64,000 bases of DNA from Gemmata sp. (GTDB lineage: Bacteria > Planctomycetota > Planctomycetia > Gemmatales > Gemmataceae): contig JANWYJ010000087.1 of NCBI GenBank assembly GCA_025055115.1, forward strand, positions 61,564 through 125,563. The letters are read 5' to 3'. The notes beneath the pieces were generated by a model that saw only the letters and a list, made by a program, of their open reading frames with translations, did not search any database and was not told the DNA's origin. Position numbers and translations under genes: made by a program. Of the stretch, positions 42,401 through 50,839 are shown piece after piece; the stretch's first letter is position 1, and the number at the start of each line of letters is the position of its first letter.

Positions 42401-42926
42401 GCAATTCCAGGAAATAGGCAACGAATTCGATGTAGGTGGTTTTGTCGTCGGCTTTGGGGTGAAGGTAGCCATCATGAATCAGGACGTTGCGAGCTTCCTC
42501 GAACGCCGCCGGGCCGATGGCATCGATCCGCTCACGCAGCTCGTGGGAGCTAAGGGGGGCGAGTCGCTTTTCCAATTCGCGGTGGATCGTGGCGTGGAAC
42601 AACAAACGCCAGTAGTGCAACAGAAGTTCATCCCGTTTCCCATTGAGCTGTTCAGCGCTGGGGGCTTCTAAGAGCAGCACCCGCCCCGATTCCTCGTCTC
42701 GCAGAGGATCGTAATTCAACGGTAGCTTCAATTCATCGGCTTCTACCAGACGCTGGAGTGTGAACCACGAGACCACGAAACAATGGCCGTGGGGAACCCG
42801 CCACACCACCCAGGTCTGACCGGTGACGATTTGGATGACATGTTCGAGACGCGAACCGGGCAAGAGAAATGCCGTTGGGTCGGCTCGCCGGAGAATGTCG
42901 CGCAGTTCATCCAGTTTCATAACCAT
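39489..42926 (-). CDS. Very large membrane protein of unknown function
   Basis: A 1145-residue protein that I do not recognise. Residues 1-520 are soluble and largely helical, with an acidic loop near 215-230 and a coiled-coil-like stretch (ERAAKAGDTVGAAILYTRAA). About 535-830 contains roughly eight hydrophobic segments (VALPFGAAFLLAQFIWLLY, WLVLGVATLGVI, MLLSPALL). The C-terminal roughly 300 residues are soluble, with a Trp-rich part (WLEWEVRHGWLLAGW). No enzyme motif is visible. ATG 42926 and ATG 42920 are both possible starts. It is followed upstream by folD on the same strand, 45 nt away, so co-transcription is likely. Coding quality is high over the full length, so the gene itself is not in doubt. 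Confidence 0.8.
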   Translation of the reverse strand: MVMKLDELRDILRRADPTAFLLPGSRLEHVIQIVTGQTWVVWRVPHGHCFVVSWFTLQRLVEADELKLPLNYDPLRDEESGRVLLLEAPSAEQLNGKRDELLLHYWRLLFHATIHRELEKRLAPLSSHELRERIDAIGPAAFEEARNVLIHDGYLHPKADDKTTYIEFVAYFLELQHFHQSLIKICFPSLPGDSIVQQVVQQDIESATFFEKTRLAGAKPPNPHTDDQSDESYDYFNRLKKAAERAAKAGDTVGAAILYTRAARVAPGEETEPARRLAREEIARLVDRLAAALELPAEQVSRWKNILPNLLDKADQGTRPVEAALLYDIQRACLDHEEKIYTLDVVEWIASAGHRPIQRELFGQRYVRVPAHLRSAARRLAAARLTDNDRTALGELLQNALTQAEQQLRSKFRPLLEVALRDAGLRASSLPEKKALKKTIEELLDRISSAGFLSFGDVRDAIARGQVKLPDVSSPSEPVRGDPLLQLDRRLATQLDGVYRQAESYTRGLERVTALGFGTETGRWLTRHVALPFGAAFLLAQFIWLLYHEHLATQARRDGADLPSFFAGWNAQWWFHAAWLVLGVATLGVIRSPQLQAALLTLSRTTYRLARWLLGELPARIWAMPWVRLLLTTIPFQVLLNYGIRPLSVAAIVWLLPVGIWEGGWPARVGTYVLAAFLVNTRLGSRLEALLFETARNLLELIRSIPALLRWLNDLFRELVGALEWTLARIEDGLRLRGEGGPFAIVVRTLAGLLWMPFAFFIRFYTVVLIEPMINPLKLPLSILFAKFVYPLMLLSPALLQPDSESVLGYSSPLVGQLTPYLTKPGAWLLVMGTLWLLPDAFTFLFWEMRENWRLYRANRPESLRPVAVGDHGESIRGLLHWGFHSGTVPRLYARLRAAEREAALTNLWRDARTYHAALRAVEAAVRRFVMRDFLDVLNDPESQWGGPKLTAGRVVLGTHRIRLELQAENAPAAWLEWEVRHGWLLAGWAEAGFLRTVTADQARIFTNALAYLYKRAGVDLVHEQLRAVLPKEAVHFDWCPDGLLVWYASRDTEPLLYDLADPATELRPRKRGWRQPTLGPILDAERLIFGRIEITWTQWTEVWRPPEPGDKPAQLGPFGYELPLMPQRSERTPPHLLVNLTAAC

Positions 42927-42971
42927 CCCACGCGGCTTCGAGGATTGGGTGCGAGACCCTTTCTCACAGGA

Positions 42972-43844
42972 TCAGCCGTCGATTTGCTCTGCGGCGGCCA
43001 GGGTGTTATACAGCAGCATCGTAATCGTCATCGGGCCAACGCCCCCGGGGACGGGCGACAGCCACCCGGCCACCGCGGCCACCTCGGGGGCCACATCGCC
43101 CATCCACGCATGGCCAACGCGATTGGTCCCGACATCGACCACGGCCGCACCGGGCTTGACCATGTCGGCCGTGATCAGGCTAGCCCGCCCCACGGCTGCG
43201 ATGAGGATATCGGCACGCCGGCAGACCGCTGCGAGATTGTCGGTGCGCGAATGGGCGACGGTGACGGTCGCATCCCCGGCCGCAGGATTGTCCGCCGTGG
43301 GCTTTTGCATCAGCATGACCGCCAATGGTTTGCCCACAATATCACTTCGTCCGACGATCACCACTTCTCGGCCCGCCACAGGCACATTGTAACGATTTAA
43401 CAACTGCACCACACCGTGCGGCGTGCAGGGATAGAAGCGAGGGAAACCTGTGGTCAGACGACCGACGTTTTCCGGATGGAAGCAATCGACATCCTTGGTA
43501 GGAACGATAGCCCGGACAATCGCCTCTTTCTCGATGTGCCGCGGCAGGGGAAGCTGTACCAGGATACCGTGGACGGTCGGATCAGCATTCAATCGATCGA
43601 TCAAGTCGAGCAGTTGGGACGAGGTGGTTTCTTCCGGCAGCCGGTGCACGGTGGAATGCAACCCATGCTCCAAGCAAGCTTTGTGTTTACTGCGGACGTA
43701 ACCGTGGCTGGCCGGGTCGTTACCGACGAGAACGGCCGCCAGTCCTGGGGGGCGTTTGCCCGCTCGGGTACGATCCGCAACGCGAGCGGCGATTTCGCCA
43801 CGGATTGTCGCGGCCAGGGCTTTTCCATCGAGTATTTGTGCCAT
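42972..43844 (-). CDS. folD: Methylenetetrahydrofolate dehydrogenase/cyclohydrolase
   Basis: A 290-residue bifunctional folate enzyme that interconverts 5,10-methylene-, methenyl- and 10-formyl-tetrahydrofolate using NADP(+). Signatures are GYVRSKHKACLEHG with catalytic Lys53, GILVQLPLP, PTKDVDCFHPENVGRL, the cofactor motif VVIVGRSDIVGKPLA and the C-terminal PVPGGVGPMTITMLL. Length is typical. The frame begins 24 codons earlier, but ATG 43844 gives MAQILDGKALA, the normal N-terminus. It lies 46 nt downstream of the sirtuin gene on the same strand. Confidence 0.96.
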   Translation of the reverse strand: MAQILDGKALAATIRGEIAARVADRTRAGKRPPGLAAVLVGNDPASHGYVRSKHKACLEHGLHSTVHRLPEETTSSQLLDLIDRLNADPTVHGILVQLPLPRHIEKEAIVRAIVPTKDVDCFHPENVGRLTTGFPRFYPCTPHGVVQLLNRYNVPVAGREVVIVGRSDIVGKPLAVMLMQKPTADNPAAGDATVTVAHSRTDNLAAVCRRADILIAAVGRASLITADMVKPGAAVVDVGTNRVGHAWMGDVAPEVAAVAGWLSPVPGGVGPMTITMLLYNTLAAAEQIDG

Positions 43845-43890
43845 AGCTAGGGCCAACACAACCACCCGGATAAAGACACCACGGAGAACT

Positions 43891-44667
43891 TCAGGAGCTA
43901 AATCGGCTCGCTTCAAGGCGTTGCACCAATTGCGGTAAGATCACCCCCGAGGGGCCGTAAAGCCCCACATCGGCCCAGTCGCTGGCTTCCGTCGGCGTGA
44001 GATTCACTTCGATGACGGTGGCCGGAATCGATCGGTGACGCTTGGCCGCCGGAATCAGGGAGGCCGCAGGGTACACCACAGCTGAAGTTCCCACCACCAA
44101 AAGCACATCACACGCCGAAGCCGCGTCGACCGCCCTTTGCCAGATGGTTTCATCGAGAGCCTCGCCAAACCAGACGATGTGCGGACGCAGTCGCCCCTGG
44201 CAGCGGGGGCATTTCGGCGCATCGCCCAAGGGTTCCAAACCACGGTCTTCCACCGCGGCGCACTGGAGGCAGCGGGTGTGGCGCAAGCTGCCGTGGATTT
44301 CCAACACGTTGCGGTTTCCGGCGGCCAAATGAAGCCCATCGACGTTTTGTGTCACCAGGGTGAAGTTCGGACCCCAGCGGCGTTCCATTGCCGCCAGCGC
44401 ATAATGCCCCGGATTGGGCCGGACCTGGGCGACGTTTTGCCGCCGGGCATTGTAAAACTGCCAGACCAACGCGGGGTTGCGGTACCAACCCTCAGGACTG
44501 GCCACATCCTCGATCCGATGGCCTTCCCATAAGCCGTCGCTGGCGCGAAAGGTGGGCACACCGCTTTCCGCCGAAACGCCCGCACCGGTCAGAACACACA
44601 CCCGCCGCGCTGCATGGAGGTATTGAGTGGCTTGGCTCAGGGCTGTATCGAGTTCGTGCACGGTCAT
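43891..44667 (-). CDS. cobB: NAD-dependent protein deacylase, sirtuin family
   Basis: A 258-residue Sir2 protein that removes lysine acyl groups with NAD+. It has the NAD-binding GAGVSAESGVPTFR (28-41), TQNVDGLH (106-113), catalytic His125 in EIHGSL, and a four-Cys zinc site (C133, C136, C153, C156). Residues Y72 and R75 form the YxxR motif that in CobB/SIRT5 accepts succinyl- or malonyl-lysine as well as acetyl-lysine, so broad deacylase activity is likely. AGGAGA lies 9 nt upstream of ATG 44667. It is cytoplasmic. The neighbours folD and the phosphohexomutase gene on the same strand do not reveal its targets. Confidence 0.94.
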   Translation of the reverse strand: MTVHELDTALSQATQYLHAARRVCVLTGAGVSAESGVPTFRASDGLWEGHRIEDVASPEGWYRNPALVWQFYNARRQNVAQVRPNPGHYALAAMERRWGPNFTLVTQNVDGLHLAAGNRNVLEIHGSLRHTRCLQCAAVEDRGLEPLGDAPKCPRCQGRLRPHIVWFGEALDETIWQRAVDAASACDVLLVVGTSAVVYPAASLIPAAKRHRSIPATVIEVNLTPTEASDWADVGLYGPSGVILPQLVQRLEASRFSS

Positions 44668-44812
44668 GGATGGCTTCTCCTGCCGGACGAGGGCCTGAAG
44701 TGAAGATAACCGATGCCTCTCGTGGAGACTACCGCGGTTGTGGGTGTCGTGGTGCCGGGATTGCCCCCCGGTCGTTGGCCCGCACAGACCCTTGATGCCC
44801 AGGCCACGGGGG

Positions 44813-46168
44813 CTAGCGCGTGGCCATGATCACCGCCCCAGCTTGGCGGCATAATTCCTCCGCGAGCGCGGAGGTGGTGGCTTCCGCGATCACACGCACA
44901 ATCGGTTCCGTATTACTGCTGCGGATATGAAGCCACCAATCATTGTCCTCCAGACGCAAACCGTCGTCGTGGTTGCGGCGGGCGGTTGGCCAGCGGGCTT
45001 CGAGCGCGGTGAAGACGGAATTCAGCCGCTCGCGGGCCAGAGTGAACTTGGTTTTCAGCATTGCATAACGAGGTAGCTCGGCCACCAGTTGCGAAAGGGA
45101 TTTCTGCTCGCGGGCCATCAGGCTCAGAAGGAACGCCATGGCGACAAACGGGTCGCGAACCCAACCGATACGCGGGTCGATGACGCCGCCGTTGCCTTCG
45201 CCACCGAGAACCGCCCCTGTCGAACGCATCCGAGAAACGACGTTGGCTTCACCCACCGCTGCCCGGTAACACGGCACTCCATACTCCCGCGCGATGTCCT
45301 CACTCATCCGGGACGTGGACATATTGATGACCACCGGCCCCCGTTGTTGCTGCAAGCGGAATCGGACCGCGAGGGCCAAGGTGTATTCTTCACTAATACA
45401 CTGACCATTTTCATCAATCAGAGCCAGCCGGTCGGCATCGGGATCGAGGACGAAGCCGACTGCGCAGCCATGCCGGGGCACCCACGGGGCCACGTCGTGA
45501 AGATGGGCCGGGATTGGCTCCGGCTCGTGGGTGAACTGACCGGTGGGTTCACAACCCATCGCTACCACGTCACAGCCGAGTTCGGTTAAAAGTTGCACCC
45601 CCAGTGGTCCGCCCGCACCGGCGTTCGCGTCCAGCAGCACGCGGAATCGCTGCTGGGCCACTTCGGCCACGCTCATTGTTGTGTGAATCGCGGCCAGATG
45701 TTCGGTACCGATAGGAGGGGGCACCCCGCGAGTCCCGATGGCATCCCACGGCGCTTGGGGAAAGGAGCCGGTTTCGTAGCGGTCGCGGATGGCCGCCCCG
45801 TTGGCGGCGGAAAGCACCGCACCATCGGGGCCGAACATCTTCAACCCATTCCATGGGGCCGGATTGTGGCTGGCGGTGATCTGAATTCCTCCCGCGGCCC
45901 CCCAATGCCGGATGGCGAAGCCACAGGTGGGCGTGGGAGCAATACCAATGTCGTCGACGTGGCAACCGGTACTGAGCAAGCCGGCTAGGACAGCATGGCG
46001 GAGCATTTCCCCACTTGGCCGACTATCGCGAGCCAACACGACGCGCTGCCCGGTGAGAGTGGAACCATAAGCCGCTGCGAAGCGAGTCGCGGCTTCCGCG
46101 GTCAACCCTTTGCCCACAATCCCCCGAATTCCCGATACCGAGACCATCAACGCAGAAGCTACCCCCAT
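44813..46168 (-). CDS. Phosphoglucosamine mutase/phosphomannomutase family protein
   Basis: A 451-residue alpha-D-phosphohexomutase. The phosphoserine loop ITASHNP has the catalytic Ser at 100, the metal-binding loop DPDADR is at 242-247, the sugar-binding GGEGNGG follows, and the phosphate-binding RSSNTEPIVRVI lies near the C-terminus. The GEGNGG and RSSNTEP wording is nearer to GlmM (glucosamine-6-P to glucosamine-1-P, for peptidoglycan or UDP-GlcNAc) than to classical phosphoglucomutase, but a mannose- or glucose-phosphate role cannot be excluded. ATG 46168 has AAGGA 7 nt upstream. A 29-bp tandem duplication lies 104-161 nt upstream of the start. Confidence 0.9.
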   Translation of the reverse strand: MGVASALMVSVSGIRGIVGKGLTAEAATRFAAAYGSTLTGQRVVLARDSRPSGEMLRHAVLAGLLSTGCHVDDIGIAPTPTCGFAIRHWGAAGGIQITASHNPAPWNGLKMFGPDGAVLSAANGAAIRDRYETGSFPQAPWDAIGTRGVPPPIGTEHLAAIHTTMSVAEVAQQRFRVLLDANAGAGGPLGVQLLTELGCDVVAMGCEPTGQFTHEPEPIPAHLHDVAPWVPRHGCAVGFVLDPDADRLALIDENGQCISEEYTLALAVRFRLQQQRGPVVINMSTSRMSEDIAREYGVPCYRAAVGEANVVSRMRSTGAVLGGEGNGGVIDPRIGWVRDPFVAMAFLLSLMAREQKSLSQLVAELPRYAMLKTKFTLARERLNSVFTALEARWPTARRNHDDGLRLEDNDWWLHIRSSNTEPIVRVIAEATTSALAEELCRQAGAVIMATR

Positions 46169-46271
46169 GGGTCCGTCCTTGTCGCATGCTTCAGGAAGAG
46201 AAATTATTGTTGTAGTAAGCTAAGAGGAAATTCCAGCAACGGCTTCTGAACGCCGTGGGGTGGTTTACGCC

Positions 46272-46329
46272 GTTGGCGTGGCATTCGTCAGCCCGACTTT
46301 GTTGGCGTGACATTCGTCAGCTCGACTTT
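46272..46329. repeat. 29-bp tandem duplication upstream of the phosphohexomutase gene
   Basis: Copies at 46272-46300 and 46301-46329 abut exactly and match at 27 of 29 positions (start GTTGGCGTG, end CGACTTT). Confidence 0.94.
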
Positions 46330-46376
46330 GGTCGTCGAGAAACGCCGTGGATTGGCCGGGCAGCCCAGCGCGGGTG

Positions 46377-47255
46377 TTACTGGGGGATTGGCGGCTGCAG
46401 GCGGGCGCCGCGGTCGAGAGGCGCTGGCGGCGGCAGTTCTTCGGTGCCCGGGGGAATGGTCGAGGGAACCCCTGGGGGAGGAGATTCGGGCAGCAGAGGC
46501 TGTGGGCGACCGGGGTTGGGGGAATGGCCCGGGGGGGCGTTTGGCCCGCGGGGAGAATGAGGAGCGGTGGGGGCTGGTTGCGGATAAGGGAGCAAGTGAT
46601 CAGGTCCGCGGTCTCGCAGCGGCATCGGCGGCTTGACACGGATGTCGCGATCAGCCTCGTAGGCGCGGCCGTCGGGGGTGACGAGCCGCACGGCGATGCG
46701 GACACGATCGTTGGCGGGGGGTGTTTGCCACGGTACGGCGACAAAATAGCCAGTGCTGAACAAACCGCTTTTCCAGGTGCGGCGGAGACGGTCGGCCGGG
46801 ATTTCCCACGTTCCGATCGGTGTTTTGAGACCTGCGGGGGAGATGTCCCAGGCGGCGATCGTGGCGCTCGCCGGGACTTTGATAGCGGAACCGTCTTCAT
46901 CCTTGGGAACAATGACGACGAGAATGCCTTCGTCGCCGGTCGCACCGTCGTCATCCACTCCGCCGGTACCGCGACCGATGGTGATTTCTTGGATCGGCAG
47001 GAAAGGACCAGAGCTGGAGGCCGCGGGGAGTTGCCGTTGCCGGGTCGCGTCGTAGGCGCGGAGCAGATTGCGGGCCTGTTCCAATTCGGCACGGGTTTCG
47101 GCCAATTCCCGCTCGCGGGTTCGCAGTTCTGCTTCGATGTGTTCGTAACGTTGTGTGGACCGACAACCCCCACTGAAGGCGACCAGCAGCAGTGCGACAA
47201 GGCCCGCACTCCGGCGGGTGGCGAACCATCCAGGGTTCGTGATGGTGTGTCGCAT
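46377..47255 (-). CDS. Coiled-coil lipoprotein with proline-rich tail
   Basis: A 292-residue exported lipoprotein that I do not recognise. The lipobox is FSGGC (Cys at about residue 31). A heptad-like coiled coil follows (HIEAELRTRERELAETRAEL, then EQARNLLRAYD), then a beta-rich domain (ILVVIVPKDEDGSAIKVPAS, WEIPADRLRRTW, GYFVAVPWQ). A roughly 80-residue Pro/Gly-rich C-terminal tail ends the protein. The layout suggests an envelope-anchored protein spanning toward the cell wall. ATG 47255 is chosen for its signal peptide, with GAGG 11 nt upstream; the frame starts 15 codons earlier. It is 71 nt downstream of clpP on the same strand. Confidence 0.82.
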   Translation of the reverse strand: MRHTITNPGWFATRRSAGLVALLLVAFSGGCRSTQRYEHIEAELRTRERELAETRAELEQARNLLRAYDATRQRQLPAASSSGPFLPIQEITIGRGTGGVDDDGATGDEGILVVIVPKDEDGSAIKVPASATIAAWDISPAGLKTPIGTWEIPADRLRRTWKSGLFSTGYFVAVPWQTPPANDRVRIAVRLVTPDGRAYEADRDIRVKPPMPLRDRGPDHLLPYPQPAPTAPHSPRGPNAPPGHSPNPGRPQPLLPESPPPGVPSTIPPGTEELPPPAPLDRGARLQPPIPQ

Positions 47256-47326
47256 CCTGCGATCAGCCTCAGTGTCGCCCCGGTGCCGATCAAGAGTCAC
47301 CGGGGAGGGGGTGAAAGCCCGGCGCG

Positions 47327-47950
47327 CTACTCGCTGTTTGCGGCTGGGCGGTTGGCGAGAGCCTCACTGGGCATTCGTTCCAACACTTTATCGACCAATC
47401 CAAATTCCCGGGCTTCCGTCGCCGACATGAAATTGTCGCGATCGGTACCCTTGAGGATCATTTCCAACGGCTGGCCGGTGTGTTTGGCCATCAACCGGTT
47501 GAGCATGTCTTTGGTGCGGAGGAATTCCTTGGCGTGGATGAGGATTTCCTCGGCGGTGCCTTCGGTGCCCGCTAGGGGTTGGTGGATCATGACACGGGCA
47601 TGAGGCAGGGCGTAGCGTTTGCCTTTGGTGCCCGCACACAGCAGCATCGCCCCCATGCTGGCCGCCTGCCCCATACAGTAGGTGGCCACATCGCAGGTGA
47701 TGAATTGCATCGTATCGTAAATGGCCATTCCGGCGGTGACACTGCCTCCGGGGCTGTTGATGTAGAGGCTGATGTCGCGTTTTGGGTCTTCAAATTGCAA
47801 ATAGAGCATCTGGGCCACGATCAGGTTGGCCATTTCATCGTTCACCACACCCTGAAGGAAAATGATGCGGTCTTTCAGGAGGCGGCTGTAGATGTCGTAG
47901 GCACGTTCTTCACGGCCCCGGCTTTCAACAACAATCGGTACAAGCGGCAT
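47327..47950 (-). CDS. clpP: ATP-dependent Clp protease proteolytic subunit (copy 1)
   Basis: A 207-residue serine peptidase that forms the tetradecameric Clp chamber. The catalytic triad is Ser98 in GQAASMGA, His123 in MIHQPL and Asp172 in GTDRDNF. The handle and head regions ([20 protein letters not shown], given as LYINSPGGS and AGMAIYDTM) are standard. GGAGG lies 8 nt upstream of ATG 47950; a longer frame starting 12 codons earlier is less likely. It is the third gene in a minus-strand series tig, clpP (copy 2), clpP (copy 1). No clpX follows, unlike the classic tig-clpP-clpX order. It needs an AAA+ unfoldase and may pair with the neighbouring ClpP. Confidence 0.96.
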   Translation of the reverse strand: MPLVPIVVESRGREERAYDIYSRLLKDRIIFLQGVVNDEMANLIVAQMLYLQFEDPKRDISLYINSPGGSVTAGMAIYDTMQFITCDVATYCMGQAASMGAMLLCAGTKGKRYALPHARVMIHQPLAGTEGTAEEILIHAKEFLRTKDMLNRLMAKHTGQPLEMILKGTDRDNFMSATEAREFGLVDKVLERMPSEALANRPAANSE

Positions 47951-48099
47951 TTTCGGACCTCCGCGCCCGCCGCTCTCCGGTGGCAATATCGGGTGAGCGG
48001 CGGGCGATGTATGAGCGGGAATGGCCGGGGGAGCTAGCGTAACGCTGGCTTGGCTCCGGTTGCATCGAATGAACGGTCTAGACCCTCTGGGATGCAGGA

Positions 48100-48723
48100 T
48101 TATTTCTTTTCCGTGGTGCGGATCAACACTTCATCGACCAGGCCAAAGGCTTTGGCCTCGGCGGCGTGGTAATAACGGTCGCGGTCGGTTTCACGGGCGA
48201 TCACCTCGATGGGTTGCCCGGTGTGCTTGGCGAGAATCTCGTTGAGCCGTTGCCGTTCGCGGAGAATCTCGTTGGCCTGAATTTCAATATCCGAAACTTG
48301 CCCGCCGACTTGCCCGTAGGGCTGGTGGATCATGACTTTCGCGTTGGGCAGGGTGTAGCGTTTGCCCTTGGAGCCAGCGGCCAGTAACACCGCGGCTCCG
48401 CTGGCGGCCAGCCCCATGCAGTAGGTATGGATCGGGGCTTCGATGAACTGCATGGTGTCGTAAATCGCCAGTGTCGCCGAGACGCTGCCACCGGGGCTAT
48501 TGATGTAAAAGTGAATGTCGGCGGTTTTGTTCTCGTATTGCAAGTACAGTAGCCGCTTGATGATAAAGTCGGCACTGGCGGTGGTGATTTCGTAGCTGAA
48601 AAAGATGATCCGCTGTTCCAGCAGCAGGTCTTCGAGGGTCATTTCCCGGCGGCGTTCGTAGCCGCGTTGCAAAAGCGGCTCGAACAGCCCAACCGGTTTG
48701 GTAGGATCGAACGGGGGAAACAT
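48100..48723 (-). CDS. clpP: ATP-dependent Clp protease proteolytic subunit (copy 2)
   Basis: A 207-residue ClpP paralog. The triad is present: Ser108 in [11 protein letters not shown], His133 in MIHQPY and Asp182 in ETDRDRY. The nucleophile loop differs from copy 1 (GLAASGAA versus GQAASMGA), and the N-terminus carries a distinct Phe/Pro/Arg-rich segment before the first helix. The axial loop and processing region may therefore differ. The two paralogs are clearly old duplicates, not recent copies. GGAG lies 7 nt upstream of ATG 48723. Organisms with two ClpPs can assemble mixed tetradecamers. It lies between tig and clpP copy 1 with gaps of 133 and 149 nt. Confidence 0.95.
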   Translation of the reverse strand: MFPPFDPTKPVGLFEPLLQRGYERRREMTLEDLLLEQRIIFFSYEITTASADFIIKRLLYLQYENKTADIHFYINSPGGSVSATLAIYDTMQFIEAPIHTYCMGLAASGAAVLLAAGSKGKRYTLPNAKVMIHQPYGQVGGQVSDIEIQANEILRERQRLNEILAKHTGQPIEVIARETDRDRYYHAAEAKAFGLVDEVLIRTTEKK

Positions 48724-48856
48724 GCCATTCTCCGCGGATAGGCCATCCGTCGCCGTGGGCCGGCCCTGCGACCAAGCCGGCTCATGGGACCAGATGGCGG
48801 AAGACTATTACCACTGTACCGAGGGGGTCAACGGTCGGTGACCGAACATTGGGGGA

Positions 48857-50371
48857 TTAACGGTTGCCGGTTGTGTCAGGCGTGGTGGCCTGGCTGGCAG
48901 CGGTTTCTGGGGCGGCCTGAGCTTCAACGGTGGCCACATCGGCCGGTTGGTCCGTGGGTTTCAGTTCGTAATCTTCATACACCGCATGGGCGAGGATCAG
49001 ATCGAGGGCCTTGCGTTCGAGCAAATCCGCGGCCACGGCTTCCATGAGCTCTTCTTTCTCCAAGCGGGCTTTGACGCGGCGATAGCTTTCGCCCGATTGT
49101 TCGGCAATCCGTTCGATTTCGCGGTCGATGTCCTCGTCGTCGATTTCGATTTTTTCAACTTCAGCGATTTTTTGGAGAACGAAATGCTCTTTGAGGGCGG
49201 CGGCCGTATTTCTGAGGACATCTTGCTCCAAGAGGCGACGCCGACCGCGGATCTGTTCCTCCGTCATGCCAGCATTTTGCATCTCCATGATCTTGCGGGC
49301 CAAGGTTTTGCGCGCCTGTTTCCGGAGCAGGTCTTGGGGAAGCTCCCAATCCGAGGCCGAGGTGATCTGCTGCAGAATCTGTTGGCGGGCCGCTTGCCGC
49401 TGCAGATATTCCAAACGCCGCTGGAGCATCGCCTGCACCAATTCGGTGAACATTTCCGGCGTACTGACCATGAAGTGTTCTTCGAGAAAGCTGGGGGTCA
49501 ATTCGGGCAAACGGGTGGTTTTGACATCGTGGATGACAAAGGCCGCCTGAACTTTCACGCCGCGGAGATAGTCTACGGGGTTTTCTTGCGAAAGGGTGAT
49601 GTCGACCGTGCGGGTTTCCCCCGGTTGCGCCCCTTTCATCTTCGCGCCAAAATCATCCGCCACACCGTCGGAGAGGGCCAAGCGTGGCTCGACCCGAACG
49701 CGAACTTCGGACAGTTTGTTGATCTCTTTGCCTTGGTAGCTGATGGTGACATCCGCTACGATGGTATCGTACAGGTCGGCGATCGGGGGGTCTTTGGGGA
49801 CCAGTTGCCCATAGGGTTCCAAGAGCCGTCGCTTTTCCGCTTCGATTTCCTCCGCGGTGTAGGTGTGAACCGGGCGGCGGAGTTTCATCCCCTTATAGTT
49901 GGGTAGCTCAAATTCCGGGCGGACTTCGATATCGAACTCGTAAACGAACGGGCCTTCCTTCGGGATGCTGACCAGATGGGGGTCGAATTCGGGGGGGCTG
50001 AGGGGAGAGATTGACTGATCCTCGGCCAATTGTTCAAGGCTGGCCATCAGGATTCGGGATTTGATCTCTTCAGCGACGCTGTCGTAATACTGCTTTTCGA
50101 TGATTTTGCGGGGGGCTTTCCCCGGGCGGAAGCCACGCACTTGGGGTTGGTTGCTGCGGGTCAATTCGGTGAAGCGTTTGTCGAATTGTTGGTCGATGAC
50201 CGCCCGATCCACGGTGACTTTGACGTGTTTTTTACAGGGGCCGATATCTTTGATCTCGACGGTTTGTTGAATCTTAAAGTCTTGCTCTTGTTGATCTTCC
50301 GTCGTCGTTTCCGGTTCGGCGACGCTGGTGGCGCTGGTGCTGTTCGGGTGGGGGGTGGGTTCATCAGCCAT
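48857..50371 (-). CDS. tig: Trigger factor
   Basis: A 504-residue ribosome-associated chaperone. The N-terminal ribosome-binding domain (about 30-150) contains VRGFRPGKAPRKIIEK, which corresponds to the GFRxGKxP signature. A PPIase-like FKBP domain (about 185-275) and a long helical C-terminal domain (about 290-475) follow. It is longer than E. coli Tig (432) through a Thr/Glu-rich N-terminal extension and a C-terminal Ala/Thr-rich tail. AAGGAG lies 7 nt upstream of ATG 50371. It leads a minus-strand series with two clpP genes, tying nascent-chain folding to proteolysis. Confidence 0.95.
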   Translation of the reverse strand: MADEPTPHPNSTSATSVAEPETTTEDQQEQDFKIQQTVEIKDIGPCKKHVKVTVDRAVIDQQFDKRFTELTRSNQPQVRGFRPGKAPRKIIEKQYYDSVAEEIKSRILMASLEQLAEDQSISPLSPPEFDPHLVSIPKEGPFVYEFDIEVRPEFELPNYKGMKLRRPVHTYTAEEIEAEKRRLLEPYGQLVPKDPPIADLYDTIVADVTISYQGKEINKLSEVRVRVEPRLALSDGVADDFGAKMKGAQPGETRTVDITLSQENPVDYLRGVKVQAAFVIHDVKTTRLPELTPSFLEEHFMVSTPEMFTELVQAMLQRRLEYLQRQAARQQILQQITSASDWELPQDLLRKQARKTLARKIMEMQNAGMTEEQIRGRRRLLEQDVLRNTAAALKEHFVLQKIAEVEKIEIDDEDIDREIERIAEQSGESYRRVKARLEKEELMEAVAADLLERKALDLILAHAVYEDYELKPTDQPADVATVEAQAAPETAASQATTPDTTGNR

Positions 50372-50531
50372 TGCGAACTCCTTACGGGATCGGATTCTCC
50401 GTTGCTGCCGCTAGCGTAGGCAAAGCACAAGAGCCGGGAAGTGGAGGGGGAGGGAAGGATGTTTCCCCCGCATCCCGCGACTTCCCGGCTCAGACAGTCG
50501 GAACGCTGCAACAAGCGTCGTTCGTAAGAGA

Positions 50532-50602
50532 GCGGGTGATGGGACTTGAACCCACGACAGCCTCGTTGGCAACGAGGTACTCTACCACTGAGTTACACCC
50601 GC
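50532..50602 (-). tRNA. tRNA-Gly (anticodon GCC)
   Basis: The minus strand folds as a 71-nt cloverleaf. The acceptor stem is GCGGGTG/CACCCGC, the D arm includes CTCAGTGGTAGAG, and the anticodon stem CTCGT/ACGAG carries loop TTGCCAA, giving anticodon GCC. The T arm includes GTGGGTTCAAGTCCCAT. The discriminator base is T (U), as usual for tRNA-Gly. CCA is not encoded. Confidence 0.96.
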
Positions 50603-50760
50603 GATCCGTCGTACGCCCCTATTTTTAGGGGATGCTGTCGCGGTTTCAAGAGGAGAATATGCGCGAAAGTCGGTTTGGACAGAGGAAAAACTCCCCGCCG
50701 CCGCCTTCCACTGCCTGCGCCTTACGCGCGGCCAAAGGATGGCTACCATGGCCAAGAAGC

Positions 50761-50798
50761 GGTTCTCCCGACCGGCCGGGAAGTGGTTCTCCCGACCG
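50761..50798. repeat. 14-bp direct duplication, period 24, upstream of nnrE
   Basis: GGTTCTCCCGACCG occurs at 50761-50774 and 50785-50798. Outside it, GATGGCTACCATG (about 50738) and GATGGCCTACCATG (about 50800) also match, so the region may be a nested duplication. Confidence 0.85.
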
Positions 50799-50839
50799 CG
50801 ATGGCCTACCATGAAACGACGATACCGGAGCGTAGAACG

